DNA of 64,000 nucleotides from Bacillota bacterium (GCA_023430975.1 JAEYYB010000009.1:1-64000), one strand, 5' to 3'. Counted from the stretch's first letter, positions 7,786 to 17,206 are shown. A program made the numbers and translations. The notes: generated from the sequence alone by a model not told the origin.

Positions 7786-10416
7786 TTGCAAATTAATAAT
7801 ATACGTATTTTTGCAGGAAAGAATATATATAGTTTTAAGCCAGTCATCAGAATGGAGGTGGAACTAGGAGATTTATGTGAAAAGCCTACCTGTGATATGC
7901 CGGGGTTTAATGAATATATTATTGAGCTTTTTCCGGGGCTCAAGAAACACTGCTGTTCTCTCGGATATGAAGGCGGTTTTATGGATAGACTTAAGGAGGG
8001 TACTTATATTGGACATGTTATAGAACATTCAATTATTGATCTCCAGAACTCTCTTGGATATGATGTGGCTTTTGGTAAGACCCGAGTTTACAAGGAGCCT
8101 TCGGTCTATCATATTATTTATCAGTTTATAGATGAAAAATGTGGGATAGAATGCGGAAAAACCGTTATTGAAACTGTATCGGCTTTTTTTGAGAATAAGA
8201 GTGTTGATAAAAGCCAATTCTCAAGGATATATGATAATTTGAAAAGATTAAAGGTTGAAGGCGAGCTTGGACCAAGTACCAAAGCCATCTATGATGAAGC
8301 AGTCAAGAAGGGCATTCCGGTTAAACGCATTGGAAATGAAAGCATTTTGCAGCTTGGCATGGGGAAAAATATAAAACTTGTAGAAGCATCATTAACAAGC
8401 TTATCAGGTTGTGTTGCTGTCGATATAGCATCAGATAAGCATCTTACCAAAAAAATACTGACAGACTATAAAATCCCTGTTCCATATGGAGAAATTGCAT
8501 ATTCTGAGGAAGAGGCGGTAAAAGCCGCCAAGTCAATAGGTTACCCGGTAGTTGTAAAGCCTTATGATGGAAGCCAGGGCAGAGGAGTTTCTACCAACCT
8601 GTTATGTGATGAGGATGTAAAATTAGCTTATCAGGAGGCTATAAAACACAGTAAGGCGATAATGGTTGAATCCTATATCGAGGGGAAGGATTACAGGATA
8701 CTTGTGGTTGGGGATAAAGTCTCAGCAGTTTCCGAGAGAAAACCACCCAGTGTTGAGGGTGATGGAATCCATACCATATCGGAGCTTGTGGAGTTGAAAA
8801 ATCAGGATCCTTTAAGAGGTAATCATCATGAAAAGCCTCTTACAAGAATAAGACTAGATAATGTGGCAATGGATTTGCTTAGAAGAAATGGCTATACTGC
8901 GGACTATGTACCTAAGAAGGGTGAATCAATATATCTTAGATCCAACACAAACTTGAGTACAGGAGGTACTGCAAAGGACTGTACAGATGAAATACATCCG
9001 GAAAATAAAAAGGCTGCGATAAAAGCTGCAAAAGTTTTAGAGATTGATGTGGCGGGTATTGATATGAAAATTCAGGACATATCAATGCCAATCAGTGAAA
9101 ATAATGGTGCCATAATAGAAGTAAATGCTGCACCCGGACTTAGGATGCATTTGTATCCGTCAGAGGGAAAGCCAAGAAATGTTGCAGCAGATATTCTGGA
9201 CATGCTATATCCAAAGGGAAGTCAATATTCCATACCTGTTATTGCAATTACCGGCACCAACGGTAAGACTACTACTACGCGGCTTATCAGACATACATTG
9301 GCTCTTAAAGGCAGGAAGGTTGGCATGACAACTACAAGCGGTATTTTTATAGGCGATGAGTGCATAATGGATGGTGATAATACAGGACCTATAAGTGCAC
9401 AGATAGTGCTTTCCAATAAGGAGACAGAGATTGCTGTACTTGAAACAGCCAGAGGAGGAATAGTAAGAGGTGGATTAGGCTATGACTTTGCTGATGTAGC
9501 TGTTATAACCAATATAAGTGATGATCATATTGGTCTTGACGGCATAAAGGATATTGAAGATTTGGCTTATATCAAATCCCTCGTTATTGAAGCAGTTAAA
9601 CCTGGAGGCAATTCTGTGATAAATGCTGACGATCCTATGATTGGATACTTTTTGGGAAGAGCACAAGGTAACATCATTTTATTTTCAACAGATATCAATA
9701 ATGAATATATAGTAAGGCACATAAATAACGGAGGGATTGCCGCATACCTGAAAGAGGGGTATATCCATATCTATGATAAAAAGGATATTGAAGTTATTGA
9801 AGTGACAAAAATTCCAATTACGTTTAATGGATGTGTAAAATGTAATATTGAAAACTCTCTTGCTGCAGCATCTGCACTCTACGCAATCGGTATTCCGGCA
9901 GAACTTATTGAGATGGGACTTAAAACCTTTATGCCTGATGAAAAACTCAATCCAGGCAGGTTTAATTTGTTTGATATGGGAGACTTTAAAGTTTTGTTGG
10001 ATTATGGCCATAACCCGGCCGGGTTTAAATGTGTATCGGACTTTGTATTATCACAAAGGGCTAACAGGTATGTAGGAGTAATTGGCGTGCCGGGAGACAG
10101 GCCGAATAGCAGTATAAGGGATGCTGGAATACTGTGCGGTAAAATGTTTACAGATATCTACATCAAAGAGGACGATGATCTACGGGGAAGAGAATCGGGG
10201 GAAGTTGCCGAATTATTATATGATACCATAATAGATCATGGGTTTAACAAGGAAAAAGTCAAAATAATTCTTCCAGAGGGCGAAGCTTTGGAAGCAGCTA
10301 TAAAGAATGCAATGCCGGGAGATTTGATAGTTATGTTCTATCAGAATTTCAATAAGTCATTGAACATTATAAAAAGCTATATGAAAGATAGGGAAAAGGA
10401 AGAGTCACTGGTATAA
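7786..10416 (+). CDS. cphA: Cyanophycin synthetase
   Basis: It polymerises Asp and Arg into cyanophycin (multi-L-arginyl-poly-L-aspartate) using ATP. The TTG at 7786 is preferred: GGAGGAAGG stands just upstream, while the ATG at 7765 has no ribosome site. The 876-residue product has the usual three parts. These are an N-terminal domain (about 1-160), an ATP-grasp module (about 215-480, with GYPVVVKPYDGSQGRGVS and EVNAAPGLRMH), and a Mur-ligase-like module with the P-loop ITGTNGKTTTTRLI, NISDDHIGLDG and LDYGHNPAGF. The length fits CphA1. It sits 40 nt after cphB, so synthesis and breakdown genes share a transcript or closely linked ones. Confidence 0.96.
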   Translation: MQINNIRIFAGKNIYSFKPVIRMEVELGDLCEKPTCDMPGFNEYIIELFPGLKKHCCSLGYEGGFMDRLKEGTYIGHVIEHSIIDLQNSLGYDVAFGKTRVYKEPSVYHIIYQFIDEKCGIECGKTVIETVSAFFENKSVDKSQFSRIYDNLKRLKVEGELGPSTKAIYDEAVKKGIPVKRIGNESILQLGMGKNIKLVEASLTSLSGCVAVDIASDKHLTKKILTDYKIPVPYGEIAYSEEEAVKAAKSIGYPVVVKPYDGSQGRGVSTNLLCDEDVKLAYQEAIKHSKAIMVESYIEGKDYRILVVGDKVSAVSERKPPSVEGDGIHTISELVELKNQDPLRGNHHEKPLTRIRLDNVAMDLLRRNGYTADYVPKKGESIYLRSNTNLSTGGTAKDCTDEIHPENKKAAIKAAKVLEIDVAGIDMKIQDISMPISENNGAIIEVNAAPGLRMHLYPSEGKPRNVAADILDMLYPKGSQYSIPVIAITGTNGKTTTTRLIRHTLALKGRKVGMTTTSGIFIGDECIMDGDNTGPISAQIVLSNKETEIAVLETARGGIVRGGLGYDFADVAVITNISDDHIGLDGIKDIEDLAYIKSLVIEAVKPGGNSVINADDPMIGYFLGRAQGNIILFSTDINNEYIVRHINNGGIAAYLKEGYIHIYDKKDIEVIEVTKIPITFNGCVKCNIENSLAAASALYAIGIPAELIEMGLKTFMPDEKLNPGRFNLFDMGDFKVLLDYGHNPAGFKCVSDFVLSQRANRYVGVIGVPGDRPNSSIRDAGILCGKMFTDIYIKEDDDLRGRESGEVAELLYDTIIDHGFNKEKVKIILPEGEALEAAIKNAMPGDLIVMFYQNFNKSLNIIKSYMKDREKEESLV

Positions 10417-10493
10417 TGACCTAAGGTATGCCCCAAATATAACTTCCCGTATAATTTCCCTTTAGTGTTTACTCATTTTTTTAGGCTTTGCCT

Positions 10494-10521
10494 TTGAACT
10501 CTTTAAATTTTACAGTATAAT
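10494..10521 (+). promoter_or_regulatory. Candidate sigma-A promoter for folE
   Basis: TTGAAC and TATAAT are separated by 16 nt, ending about 75 nt before the folE start codon. Upstream, 10424-10470 looks like an eroded family B repeat (CCCAAATATAACTTCCCGTA). Confidence 0.6.
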
Positions 10522-10595
10522 ATAAGAAATGATTAGTATTTATATAGTTGTTTCTTATACTATACTTTTATGTTTTGTAAAGAGAGGTTTTAAAG

Positions 10596-11156
10596 ATGGT
10601 TGATAAGGAAAGAGTCAAAGCAGCAGTCAGGGAAATTTTAATAGCAATTGGAGATGATCCCGACAGGGAAGGGCTTCAAGAAACACCTGACAGGGTTGCA
10701 AGGATGTACGAAGAGATTTTTGCCGGGTTGCATAAGGATCCGAGGGAATATGTCAAGGTATTCCAGGAAGAAAATCATGAAGAAATAGTACTTGTTAAGG
10801 ATATTCCTACGTATTCTATTTGTGAACACCATTTACTTCCGTTTGTTGGTGTAGCACATGTGGTATATATACCTAGAAAGGGTAAGGTAATGGGGCTTAG
10901 CAAGTTGGCTAGAATAGTGGACACTGTTGCAAAAAAACCCCAGCTTCAGGAAAGACTGACAAGCCAAGTTGCTGATGTGCTTATGGATACTATTAACCCT
11001 ATTGGTGCTGCAGTAGTTATGGAAGCAGAGCATTTATGTATGACAATGAGGGGGATAAAGAAGCCTGGGTCAAAGACCATAACATCCGCATTAAGAGGAA
11101 TTATAAAAACAGATGCCAGGACAAGAGCAGAGGTTATGGCACTCATTAAGGATTAA
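10596..11156 (+). CDS. folE: GTP cyclohydrolase I
   Basis: It converts GTP to 7,8-dihydroneopterin triphosphate, the first step of folate (and tetrahydropterin) synthesis. The 186-residue protein is of standard length. The zinc ligands are visible: Cys and His in YSICEHHLLPFVG (about 74-86) and Cys in MEAEHLCMTMRG (about 142-153). The substrate segment GLSKLARIVD is present. It starts at ATG behind AGAGAGG. No other fol genes adjoin. It is a single-gene unit between cphA and the next 97-bp repeat. Confidence 0.96.
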   Translation: MVDKERVKAAVREILIAIGDDPDREGLQETPDRVARMYEEIFAGLHKDPREYVKVFQEENHEEIVLVKDIPTYSICEHHLLPFVGVAHVVYIPRKGKVMGLSKLARIVDTVAKKPQLQERLTSQVADVLMDTINPIGAAVVMEAEHLCMTMRGIKKPGSKTITSALRGIIKTDARTRAEVMALIKD

Positions 11157-11180
11157 CTTAAATACATTGAAGTGAATAAT

Positions 11181-11277
11181 ATGAAAAGTGAATAATCTTT
11201 TACATTTGTCTATCGCAAATCCCGTAAAAACATTCGTTATTTGCTCTGACAAATGTAAGACTATTAACACTTTTCAT
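11181..11277 (+). repeat. 97-bp palindromic repeat, family A, copy 2
   Basis: It runs from ATGAAAAGTG to CACTTTTCAT and is closely similar to the copy at 6494 over its whole 97 bp. The inner arms are TACATTTGTC and GACAAATGTA, and GCAAAT/ATTTGC flank the centre. It starts 24 nt after the folE stop. Confidence 0.85.
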
Positions 11278-11310
11278 ATTAGTTAATACAAAGAATAAGG
11301 AGGTTTTAGT

Positions 11311-12000
11311 ATGAACGGTTTTCAACAATATGATGGGTATACTCAATCCAACAGGATAGCTGTACATATGATAAGGGTATATGCATGGATGTTTCTAGGA
11401 TTGATGGTTTCTGCCGTTACTGCACTTATAACTGTGTCAACTCCATTAAGCCGTCTGGTATATAATCCGGTAAGCTTAATTGTATTGGTTCTCGTTGAAT
11501 TGGGCATGGTGTGGTTTTTATCGGCAAGAGTTACAAAGATGAATTATTCAACTGCAGCAGGAATGTTTGTGACATATTCGGCACTAAACGGACTGACATT
11601 ATCACTTATATTCTACGCATATACAATGAGCTCAATCTTTTATGTATTTTTAATTACGGCACTTTTCTTTGGTGCAATGAGTGTTTATGGTGCAGTGACA
11701 AAACAGGATTTGACATCTATTGGGTCATTTCTTCTTATGGGACTTATCGGCGTATTGCTGGCATCAATAGTTAACTTTTTCATAGGAAGTCCTACTCTTT
11801 ACTGGATTATTTCCTATGCAGGAGTTGCGGTGTTTTTAGGGCTTACAGCATATGATGTGCAAAAAATAAAAAGGTACTATGGTGCATTTGCAGGCACTCC
11901 TAAAGAAAATAATGTTGCAATAATGGGTGCCTTGGATTTATATTTGGATTTCATAAACCTTTTCTTGTTCATCCTAAGGATATTAGGCCGCAGAAGATAA
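11311..12000 (+). CDS. Bax inhibitor-1 (YbhL/YccA) family membrane protein
   Basis: A 229-residue polytopic protein with about seven membrane helices between residues 22 and 228. It has the BI-1 family features TAYDVQKIKRYYG (about 185-197), ALDLYLDFINLFLFILRILG at the C-terminus and the conserved Asp pair in the last helices. Bacterial members act as pH-sensitive calcium leak channels (BsYetJ is the studied one) or as partners of FtsH; here only family membership is visible. It starts at ATG behind AAGGAGG. Confidence 0.93.
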   Translation: MNGFQQYDGYTQSNRIAVHMIRVYAWMFLGLMVSAVTALITVSTPLSRLVYNPVSLIVLVLVELGMVWFLSARVTKMNYSTAAGMFVTYSALNGLTLSLIFYAYTMSSIFYVFLITALFFGAMSVYGAVTKQDLTSIGSFLLMGLIGVLLASIVNFFIGSPTLYWIISYAGVAVFLGLTAYDVQKIKRYYGAFAGTPKENNVAIMGALDLYLDFINLFLFILRILGRRR

Positions 12001-12039
12001 AGATCAGCTATGCTTTAGAAGGATGAAATTATATTATAT

Positions 12040-12185
12040 GGCATGAATGAAAAATTACTTCCGCTTTTTTACGCGGCTGGTCGTTTAGCTACGCTAAACT
12101 GCTCGCCATGCATCCTGGGTGTTGACGAGTTAAGTCAACACATGAGCGAAATTTATAGCGGAAGTTATTTTTTGATCATGACTAA
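12040..12185 (+). repeat. Interspersed palindromic repeat, family B, copy 2 (longest)
   Basis: It runs from GGCATGAATGAAAAATTACT to TTTGATCATGACTAA. Inside are ACTTCCGCT...AGCGGAAGT and the nested arms GTTTAGC/GCTAAAC and GTTGACGAG/AAGTCAAC. Related copies lie at 1437 (reverse) and 21108. A short fragment of its right end recurs near 17214-17238. Confidence 0.7.
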
Positions 12186-12328
12186 GCAACATTTTGGTCA
12201 TTCAATGATTAAAAATATATTATTTTTTGCCGAATTATAGTATAATTAAGAATAATGTATAAGAGGACAAGTAAAAAGTTCTGTTTATAATGGTACAAAT
12301 GCCATAATCCTTCTAAGGAGTGAATCGA

Positions 12329-12733
12329 ATGGACGTTAAAAATAAGGTTAATGTGAGAATAGCCGGAAAAGATTATACTTTGGTTGGTGTTGAGTCTGAG
12401 GAATATATGCAGAAAATAAGCCTTTATATAGATAAGAAAATGAATGAAATTATGAAGGTCAACACAAGGCTTAGTACATCTATGGCGGCTGTTCTTACTG
12501 CAATTAATATAGCTGATGATTATTATAAATGTCACGAATCCGAGAAACATCTTCAAAAGGAATTGAATGATTTAACATCGGAGCTGGAAAGGCTCAAGGA
12601 GGCTAATAAATCTTTGTCGGGAGAAAATGCAACCCTGCACAACAAGAATACCGAGCTTCAGCTTGAACTTGCTAAAAAAGAGGCCGAGCTTGGCGGAGTA
12701 AAGAATACAATTGGCAAGGTAAGACATAGATAA
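12329..12733 (+). CDS. zapA: Cell division protein ZapA
   Basis: ZapA binds and bundles FtsZ at the division site. The 134-residue product begins KNKVNVRIAGKDYTLVG and continues EEYMQKISLYIDKKMNEI, the ZapA head, followed by a long coiled coil (about 60-128, rich in E, K and L). It is longer than typical ZapA (about 85-100 residues) because of the extended coil. The ATG at 12329 lies 8 nt after AAGGAG; an in-frame GTG at 12320 overlaps that site. It is the first gene of a run that reaches dut with gaps of 24-39 nt. Confidence 0.9.
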   Translation: MDVKNKVNVRIAGKDYTLVGVESEEYMQKISLYIDKKMNEIMKVNTRLSTSMAAVLTAINIADDYYKCHESEKHLQKELNDLTSELERLKEANKSLSGENATLHNKNTELQLELAKKEAELGGVKNTIGKVRHR

Positions 12734-12772
12734 ATTATTTGATTTTAATATATTAAAGGGCGGTGGTGTTGG

Positions 12773-13156
12773 ATGGACGGTTATATAAGTGTTTCAAACT
12801 TGGCACTTCTCTTAATTACGGCAGCTGTAGCAGTTTCGGCTGTTTTTTTAATTGTTTTTCTCAAAAACCTGACTGATTGCTTAAAGGTATTAAAATCCAT
12901 TCTCACGGATAATAAGTCGAATATTGACGAAAGTTTAAAAAACATGCCTGCAATCACCAAAAATATCTCAGAGGTTTCTGAGACTGCCAATAGGGAGATT
13001 AAGGCTATAGAATCTGCCATATGCAGCGTTGGATCGGCAGCAGAGGAAACTTCTGCAGCCATTATAAAGATTAAAAAGGATTTTGTAGAGGTATTTAATT
13101 TAGTTAGGGCCATTAAGTTTATAAAGCGATTGCTAAAATCGGTATCTAAAAAATAA
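12773..13156 (+). CDS. Membrane-anchored coiled-coil protein (DUF948-like)
   Basis: A 127-residue protein with one N-terminal membrane helix (about 10-32), then a long amphipathic helical region with heptads (ESLKNMPAITKNISEVSETA). The C-terminus is very basic (KFIKRLLKSVSKK). The layout matches small DUF948-type proteins found near cell-division genes. The function is unknown. Its place between zapA and dut makes a role at the membrane during division conceivable. Confidence 0.8.
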   Translation: MDGYISVSNLALLLITAAVAVSAVFLIVFLKNLTDCLKVLKSILTDNKSNIDESLKNMPAITKNISEVSETANREIKAIESAICSVGSAAEETSAAIIKIKKDFVEVFNLVRAIKFIKRLLKSVSKK

Positions 13157-13179
13157 TTGGACAAGCGGAGATAGATATC

Positions 13180-14055
13180 ATGAGAATGATTTTCCTTTTT
13201 ATAGATGGATTTGGCATCGGTGAAGAAGATGATGCAAAGAACCCTTTGAAATCAGGGAAAGCATCCAATATACAATACATACTGGAAAATTACAAAGTGT
13301 TTCCTACTGATGCTTGTCTTGGTGTTCCAGGCCTTCCGCAGAGTGCTACAGGACAGACAACAATTTTTACAGGAGTAAATGCTCCCATGGTTCTTGGCAG
13401 GCATTTGAGCGGACAGCCTACCATTAGCTTAAAGAAGGTTATAACCAGATCAAACCTTTTTTTCGAGCTTATAAAAAGGGGGTATAAAGTGACTAATTCC
13501 AATGTGTACAGGGAAGAATACCTTGTGAAAATGCATGATCCGAAGGAAAGAAGATATAGACCATCTGTTACTTCCGTTATGACCCATGCTTGTGGTATTC
13601 CATTTAGAACAACAGAGGACTATAAAAAAGGAAACGGAATATATCATGATATTACCGGAGAGATTTTAGCAAGCAGCGGATATGATGTGGAAGTAATCAC
13701 ACCGGAAGAAGCAGCTTTAAGGCTTTATAAAATAAGCCGACAATACGATTTTACATTGTTTGAACACTTTATGACAGACCTCATAGGTCATAAGGCTGAT
13801 ATAAACGAGGCTTATAAAACTGTTGAAAAGCTGGATTTGTTTTTAGGGTCTTTGATAAAATTAATTAATACTGATGAGGATGTTTTGATAATTGCCAGCG
13901 ATCATGGAAATATTGAAGATGTAACTTTAAAGACTCATACATTTAACAAAGTACCTACAGTAGTGGTTGGCAATCTACCTGAAAAAGCAGATGCTTCTGT
14001 TTGGTCTTTGACAGATATAATGCCCCTTGTATTAAAAATATTCGACACTCAGTAA
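13180..14055 (+). CDS. Alkaline-phosphatase-superfamily metalloenzyme
   Basis: A 291-residue protein with the metal-binding pattern of the phosphopentomutase/phosphoglycerate mutase superfamily. It has FLFIDGFGIGEED at the start, the nucleophile loop SATGQTTIFTGVNAP (about 62-76), DLIGHKAD (about 204-211) and SDHGNIED (about 243-250), followed by a His in KTHTFNKVP. It is shorter than true phosphoglycerate mutase (about 500 residues) and lacks its inserted domain. The natural substrate cannot be read from the sequence; a phosphate or sulfate ester, or a phosphomutase reaction, is expected. It lies mid-operon behind zapA. Confidence 0.85.
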   Translation: MRMIFLFIDGFGIGEEDDAKNPLKSGKASNIQYILENYKVFPTDACLGVPGLPQSATGQTTIFTGVNAPMVLGRHLSGQPTISLKKVITRSNLFFELIKRGYKVTNSNVYREEYLVKMHDPKERRYRPSVTSVMTHACGIPFRTTEDYKKGNGIYHDITGEILASSGYDVEVITPEEAALRLYKISRQYDFTLFEHFMTDLIGHKADINEAYKTVEKLDLFLGSLIKLINTDEDVLIIASDHGNIEDVTLKTHTFNKVPTVVVGNLPEKADASVWSLTDIMPLVLKIFDTQ

Positions 14056-14087
14056 ACACATTGCAAAACATATAGAAGAGGTTTGGA

Positions 14088-16598
14088 ATGAATAGGAAGA
14101 TTGAATTACTTGCACCGGCCGGTAACTGGGAATCGTTTTTAGCTGCGGTGGAAAACGGTGCAGATGCGGTTTATCTTGGAAGTAAATATTTTAATGCCAG
14201 GCAGAATGCCGGCAATTTCGATAATGAGCTTCTTATAGAAGCTCTTAAATATGCTCGCGTAAGAAATGTAAAAGTTTATCTCGCATTAAATACACTTGTT
14301 CTAAACAATGAGATGGAAGAAGCGTTGGAAGTAGCTGCTGATGCCTATACTATGGGTATTGACGGAATAATCGTGCAGGATATCGGGCTTGCACGTATAT
14401 TACAGGAAAAGATTCCGGGTGTGGAGCTTCATGGCAGTACACAGATGACGGTTTATAATAAAGAGGGCGTAAAGGTTCTTGAAGAACTGGGATTTAAAAG
14501 AGTGGTGCTGGCCAGGGAGTTATGCCTTGAAGAAATTTCCCATATTTCAAAAAGCTCATCTATAGAGACGGAAATATTTGTCCATGGTGCATTGTGTGTC
14601 AGCTACTCAGGGCAATGTCTTATGAGCAGTCTTATAGGAGCTAGAAGCGGTAACAGGGGAAAATGTGCCCAGCCCTGCAGACTTCCCTATGAAATGATTT
14701 CCGAAAGCTCGGGTAATAGGGTAAAAGGTGGAAAAGGGTTTCTTTTAAGCCCAAAGGATTTGTGCTCCCTTCCAATGCTTGGACAAATACTTAAGTCGGG
14801 AGTTGCTTCACTTAAGATAGAAGGAAGAATGAAGCAGCCTGAATACGTGGCTACAGTTGTAAGGATATACAGGAAATATATAGACGCGTATTCTGATGGC
14901 ACAATAGTAAGACTTGACCCTGCGGAAAAAGAAAGAGACATGAAGGAACTAATGCAGGTGTTTAACAGGGGAGGTTTTTCAAAGGGATATCTTGAGGGGA
15001 AAACCGGAAGGGATATGATGTGCTATGAAAAGCCTAAGAACTGGGGCATATATATAGGAAAAGTCATTTCCTTCGATAAAAGGACCAGCAGCATTAAGAT
15101 GAAGATGGAGGAAGATCTGTCAATAGGTGATGGTATCGAGGTACTAAACGGAGAGGATATAAATCCCGGCACTGTCGTGACATATATAAGGACAGAAAAT
15201 GGAAAGAAGAATTTTGCACAAAAAGGCGACATAGCCTATATCGGGGACATAAAAGGTAACATACCGAAGGGGTGCAAGATTTACAGAACATCAAGCAAGG
15301 CATTGAATATGAGAGCAGGTGAGACTTTTGACGGTAAAACCTTTATTAGAAAAGTCCAAATAGAGGGAATATTATCCATTAGACAAAATTCTCCCATAAC
15401 TTTAAGAATAACAGATGGAGAAAATAATGTGGAGATTACTTCTGAAAGGCTGCCGGAAATAGCAGTAAACAAGCCTATAACAAATGAGAGAATAGAAGAG
15501 CAGCTTTATAAGACAGGAAGTACTCCTTTTGCTTTTGAGAAGCTTAATGTGGTTCTGGATGATAACCTTACCGTGCCCATCAGTGAAATTAATAACTTAA
15601 GAAGAAAGGCTTTAGATGAGCTTTATAATAAAAAAGCCGCAGGTAATATCGAAAAAAGGTCGGATTTGGTTGGGGAATGGGAAAAGGGTTTGTTAAATTT
15701 CCCGGGAAATGGTCGAAATGAAAAAAATGATGTTAAAATTTCCGTCTATTTTTATGAATGGAACAAAAATTGTCACAATGATGCATATGAAGCTGATATA
15801 GTATACATTCCATTTAAAGAATTTCTGAACCCAGATAATTTTGACGCGTTACAAGCTTTAAAAAAAGAGGGATGCAGTATTTATGCTTCACTGCCTTCCA
15901 TTACCCGTGGAAATTATGACAGGATAATTAAATCCAAGTTGCCGGAAGTAGTTGAAAGCGGTATTTTGGAAGGTTTAATGCTGGGTAATATAGGGCAGCT
16001 TGAATATGTTAAAGGTATTTCAAATATTAAGGTGAGATGTGATTATAGTTTTAATGTTTTAAACAGCATATCATTACAGCAATTAAACAATCTGGGAATA
16101 AGCGGTGCTACAATATCTCCTGAATTGAATCTTGAACAAATCAAGAATATTTTAAAGTACGGATCTATGGGCAAAGAAACAATTGTGTACGGCAGGCTGC
16201 CTGTTATGGTAAGTGAGTATTGCCCCACAGGCTGTGTGGTGGGAATGAAGGAATCGGGTAAATCATGCGGATGCAGCTCGTGCAAGGAAAGATATATATT
16301 AAAGGATCGCATTGGTGCAAAATTTCCTGTATTATGTGACAATATTGACTGCAGAAGTATGATTTTAAGTTCAAATAGATTATTTGTACCAGAGGTTATA
16401 AAGGATTTGAGAAATCATGGGTGTGAGGCCCTAAGGCTTAATATTTGGAATGAGACTTCAGGTCAATTAGAAAGATTGATAGCTATGGCAAAAGATGTTA
16501 GCCTGAATGGGTATGGAAAGCCTGATAAATATAAAGACCTGGAAGAAATGATTCGTCAGGAAGGGGCTTTTAAGGGGCACTTTTTTAAAGGTATATGA
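14088..16598 (+). CDS. U32 family peptidase / tRNA-rRNA hydroxylation protein
   Basis: An 836-residue U32 family protein. The N-terminal half has LLAPAGNWESFLAAVENGAD, the block HGALCVSYSGQCLMSS and the Cys set NRGKCAQPCRLPY that holds an iron-sulfur cluster in studied U32 proteins. The middle is a DUF3656-like segment. The C-terminal half carries a second Cys group, CPTGCVVGMKESGKSCGC with further Cys. In E. coli, U32 proteins RlhA and TrhP hydroxylate rRNA and tRNA using prephenate. A matching RNA-modifying role is more likely than proteolysis, but the exact target is unknown. It follows the metalloenzyme by 32 nt. Confidence 0.9.
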   Translation: MNRKIELLAPAGNWESFLAAVENGADAVYLGSKYFNARQNAGNFDNELLIEALKYARVRNVKVYLALNTLVLNNEMEEALEVAADAYTMGIDGIIVQDIGLARILQEKIPGVELHGSTQMTVYNKEGVKVLEELGFKRVVLARELCLEEISHISKSSSIETEIFVHGALCVSYSGQCLMSSLIGARSGNRGKCAQPCRLPYEMISESSGNRVKGGKGFLLSPKDLCSLPMLGQILKSGVASLKIEGRMKQPEYVATVVRIYRKYIDAYSDGTIVRLDPAEKERDMKELMQVFNRGGFSKGYLEGKTGRDMMCYEKPKNWGIYIGKVISFDKRTSSIKMKMEEDLSIGDGIEVLNGEDINPGTVVTYIRTENGKKNFAQKGDIAYIGDIKGNIPKGCKIYRTSSKALNMRAGETFDGKTFIRKVQIEGILSIRQNSPITLRITDGENNVEITSERLPEIAVNKPITNERIEEQLYKTGSTPFAFEKLNVVLDDNLTVPISEINNLRRKALDELYNKKAAGNIEKRSDLVGEWEKGLLNFPGNGRNEKNDVKISVYFYEWNKNCHNDAYEADIVYIPFKEFLNPDNFDALQALKKEGCSIYASLPSITRGNYDRIIKSKLPEVVESGILEGLMLGNIGQLEYVKGISNIKVRCDYSFNVLNSISLQQLNNLGISGATISPELNLEQIKNILKYGSMGKETIVYGRLPVMVSEYCPTGCVVGMKESGKSCGCSSCKERYILKDRIGAKFPVLCDNIDCRSMILSSNRLFVPEVIKDLRNHGCEALRLNIWNETSGQLERLIAMAKDVSLNGYGKPDKYKDLEEMIRQEGAFKGHFFKGI

Positions 16599-16633
16599 AA
16601 TTATTTATATAAAATGAGAGGATTGAGGTATAA

Positions 16634-17134
16634 ATGCATTCAAATGAGGTTAAAATTTTTGTAGAAATTTGTAGAAATGGCGTAACTCTCCCTGAGTATG
16701 CCAGACATGGAGATGCAGGAATGGATATTTTAGCAGCAGAGGATGTAGTAATTGGGCCTGGTGAAACAGTGATTATACCTACGGGACTAAAGGTTGCAAT
16801 CCCGGAGGGTTTCGAGCTGCAGGTAAGGCCTAGAAGCGGTATATCATATAAAACACCACTAAGGGTATCCAATAGCCCGGGTACCATTGACAGCGGATAC
16901 AGGGGTGAGGTTGGAATTATTATGACCAACACATCATCCAAAAAGGATACAGATGACTTGCTTCCTATTAGCAGTATAGGCAATATCAATGGAACGTATT
17001 CCATAAAAAAGGGAGACCGGGTTGCTCAAATAACCTTGCAGGCTGTTCCGCAAATTGTTTTTGAAATGGTGGACTCTGTACAGGATATAGGTGTGGATCG
17101 TGGAGGCGGATTCGGTTCCACAGGTACAAAGTAG
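16634..17134 (+). CDS. dut: dUTP diphosphatase
   Basis: It hydrolyses dUTP to dUMP and pyrophosphate. All five trimeric dUTPase motifs are present in order: HGDAGMDI, RPRSGISYKT, GTIDSGYRGEVGI with the catalytic Asp, KGDRVAQI and the C-terminal arm GGGFGSTG. The 166 residues exceed the usual 145-150 because of about 20 extra residues (SSKKDTDDLLPISSIGNING) between motifs 3 and 4. It is the last gene of the zapA-dut run and is followed by a terminator hairpin. Confidence 0.95.
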   Translation: MHSNEVKIFVEICRNGVTLPEYARHGDAGMDILAAEDVVIGPGETVIIPTGLKVAIPEGFELQVRPRSGISYKTPLRVSNSPGTIDSGYRGEVGIIMTNTSSKKDTDDLLPISSIGNINGTYSIKKGDRVAQITLQAVPQIVFEMVDSVQDIGVDRGGGFGSTGTK

Positions 17135-17154
17135 TTATATTTTCAACATGCCTA

Positions 17155-17206
17155 AAGGGGCCCATGCAAAATATATCTTGAACTTGTTTTGCGAGGCCTC
17201 TTTATT
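17155..17206. terminator. Terminator between dut and the convergent oxidoreductase
   Basis: GGGGCC..GCAAAA pairs with TTTTGC..GGCCTC and is followed by TTTATT. A fragment of the family B repeat end (TTTTTTGATCATGCCTAA) lies at 17222-17239 and overlaps the stop codon of the next gene. Confidence 0.6.

Noticed and set aside
12043..12240. 65-codon frame downstream of the BI-1 family gene
   Set aside because: It lies inside the family B palindromic repeat and has no ribosome site.
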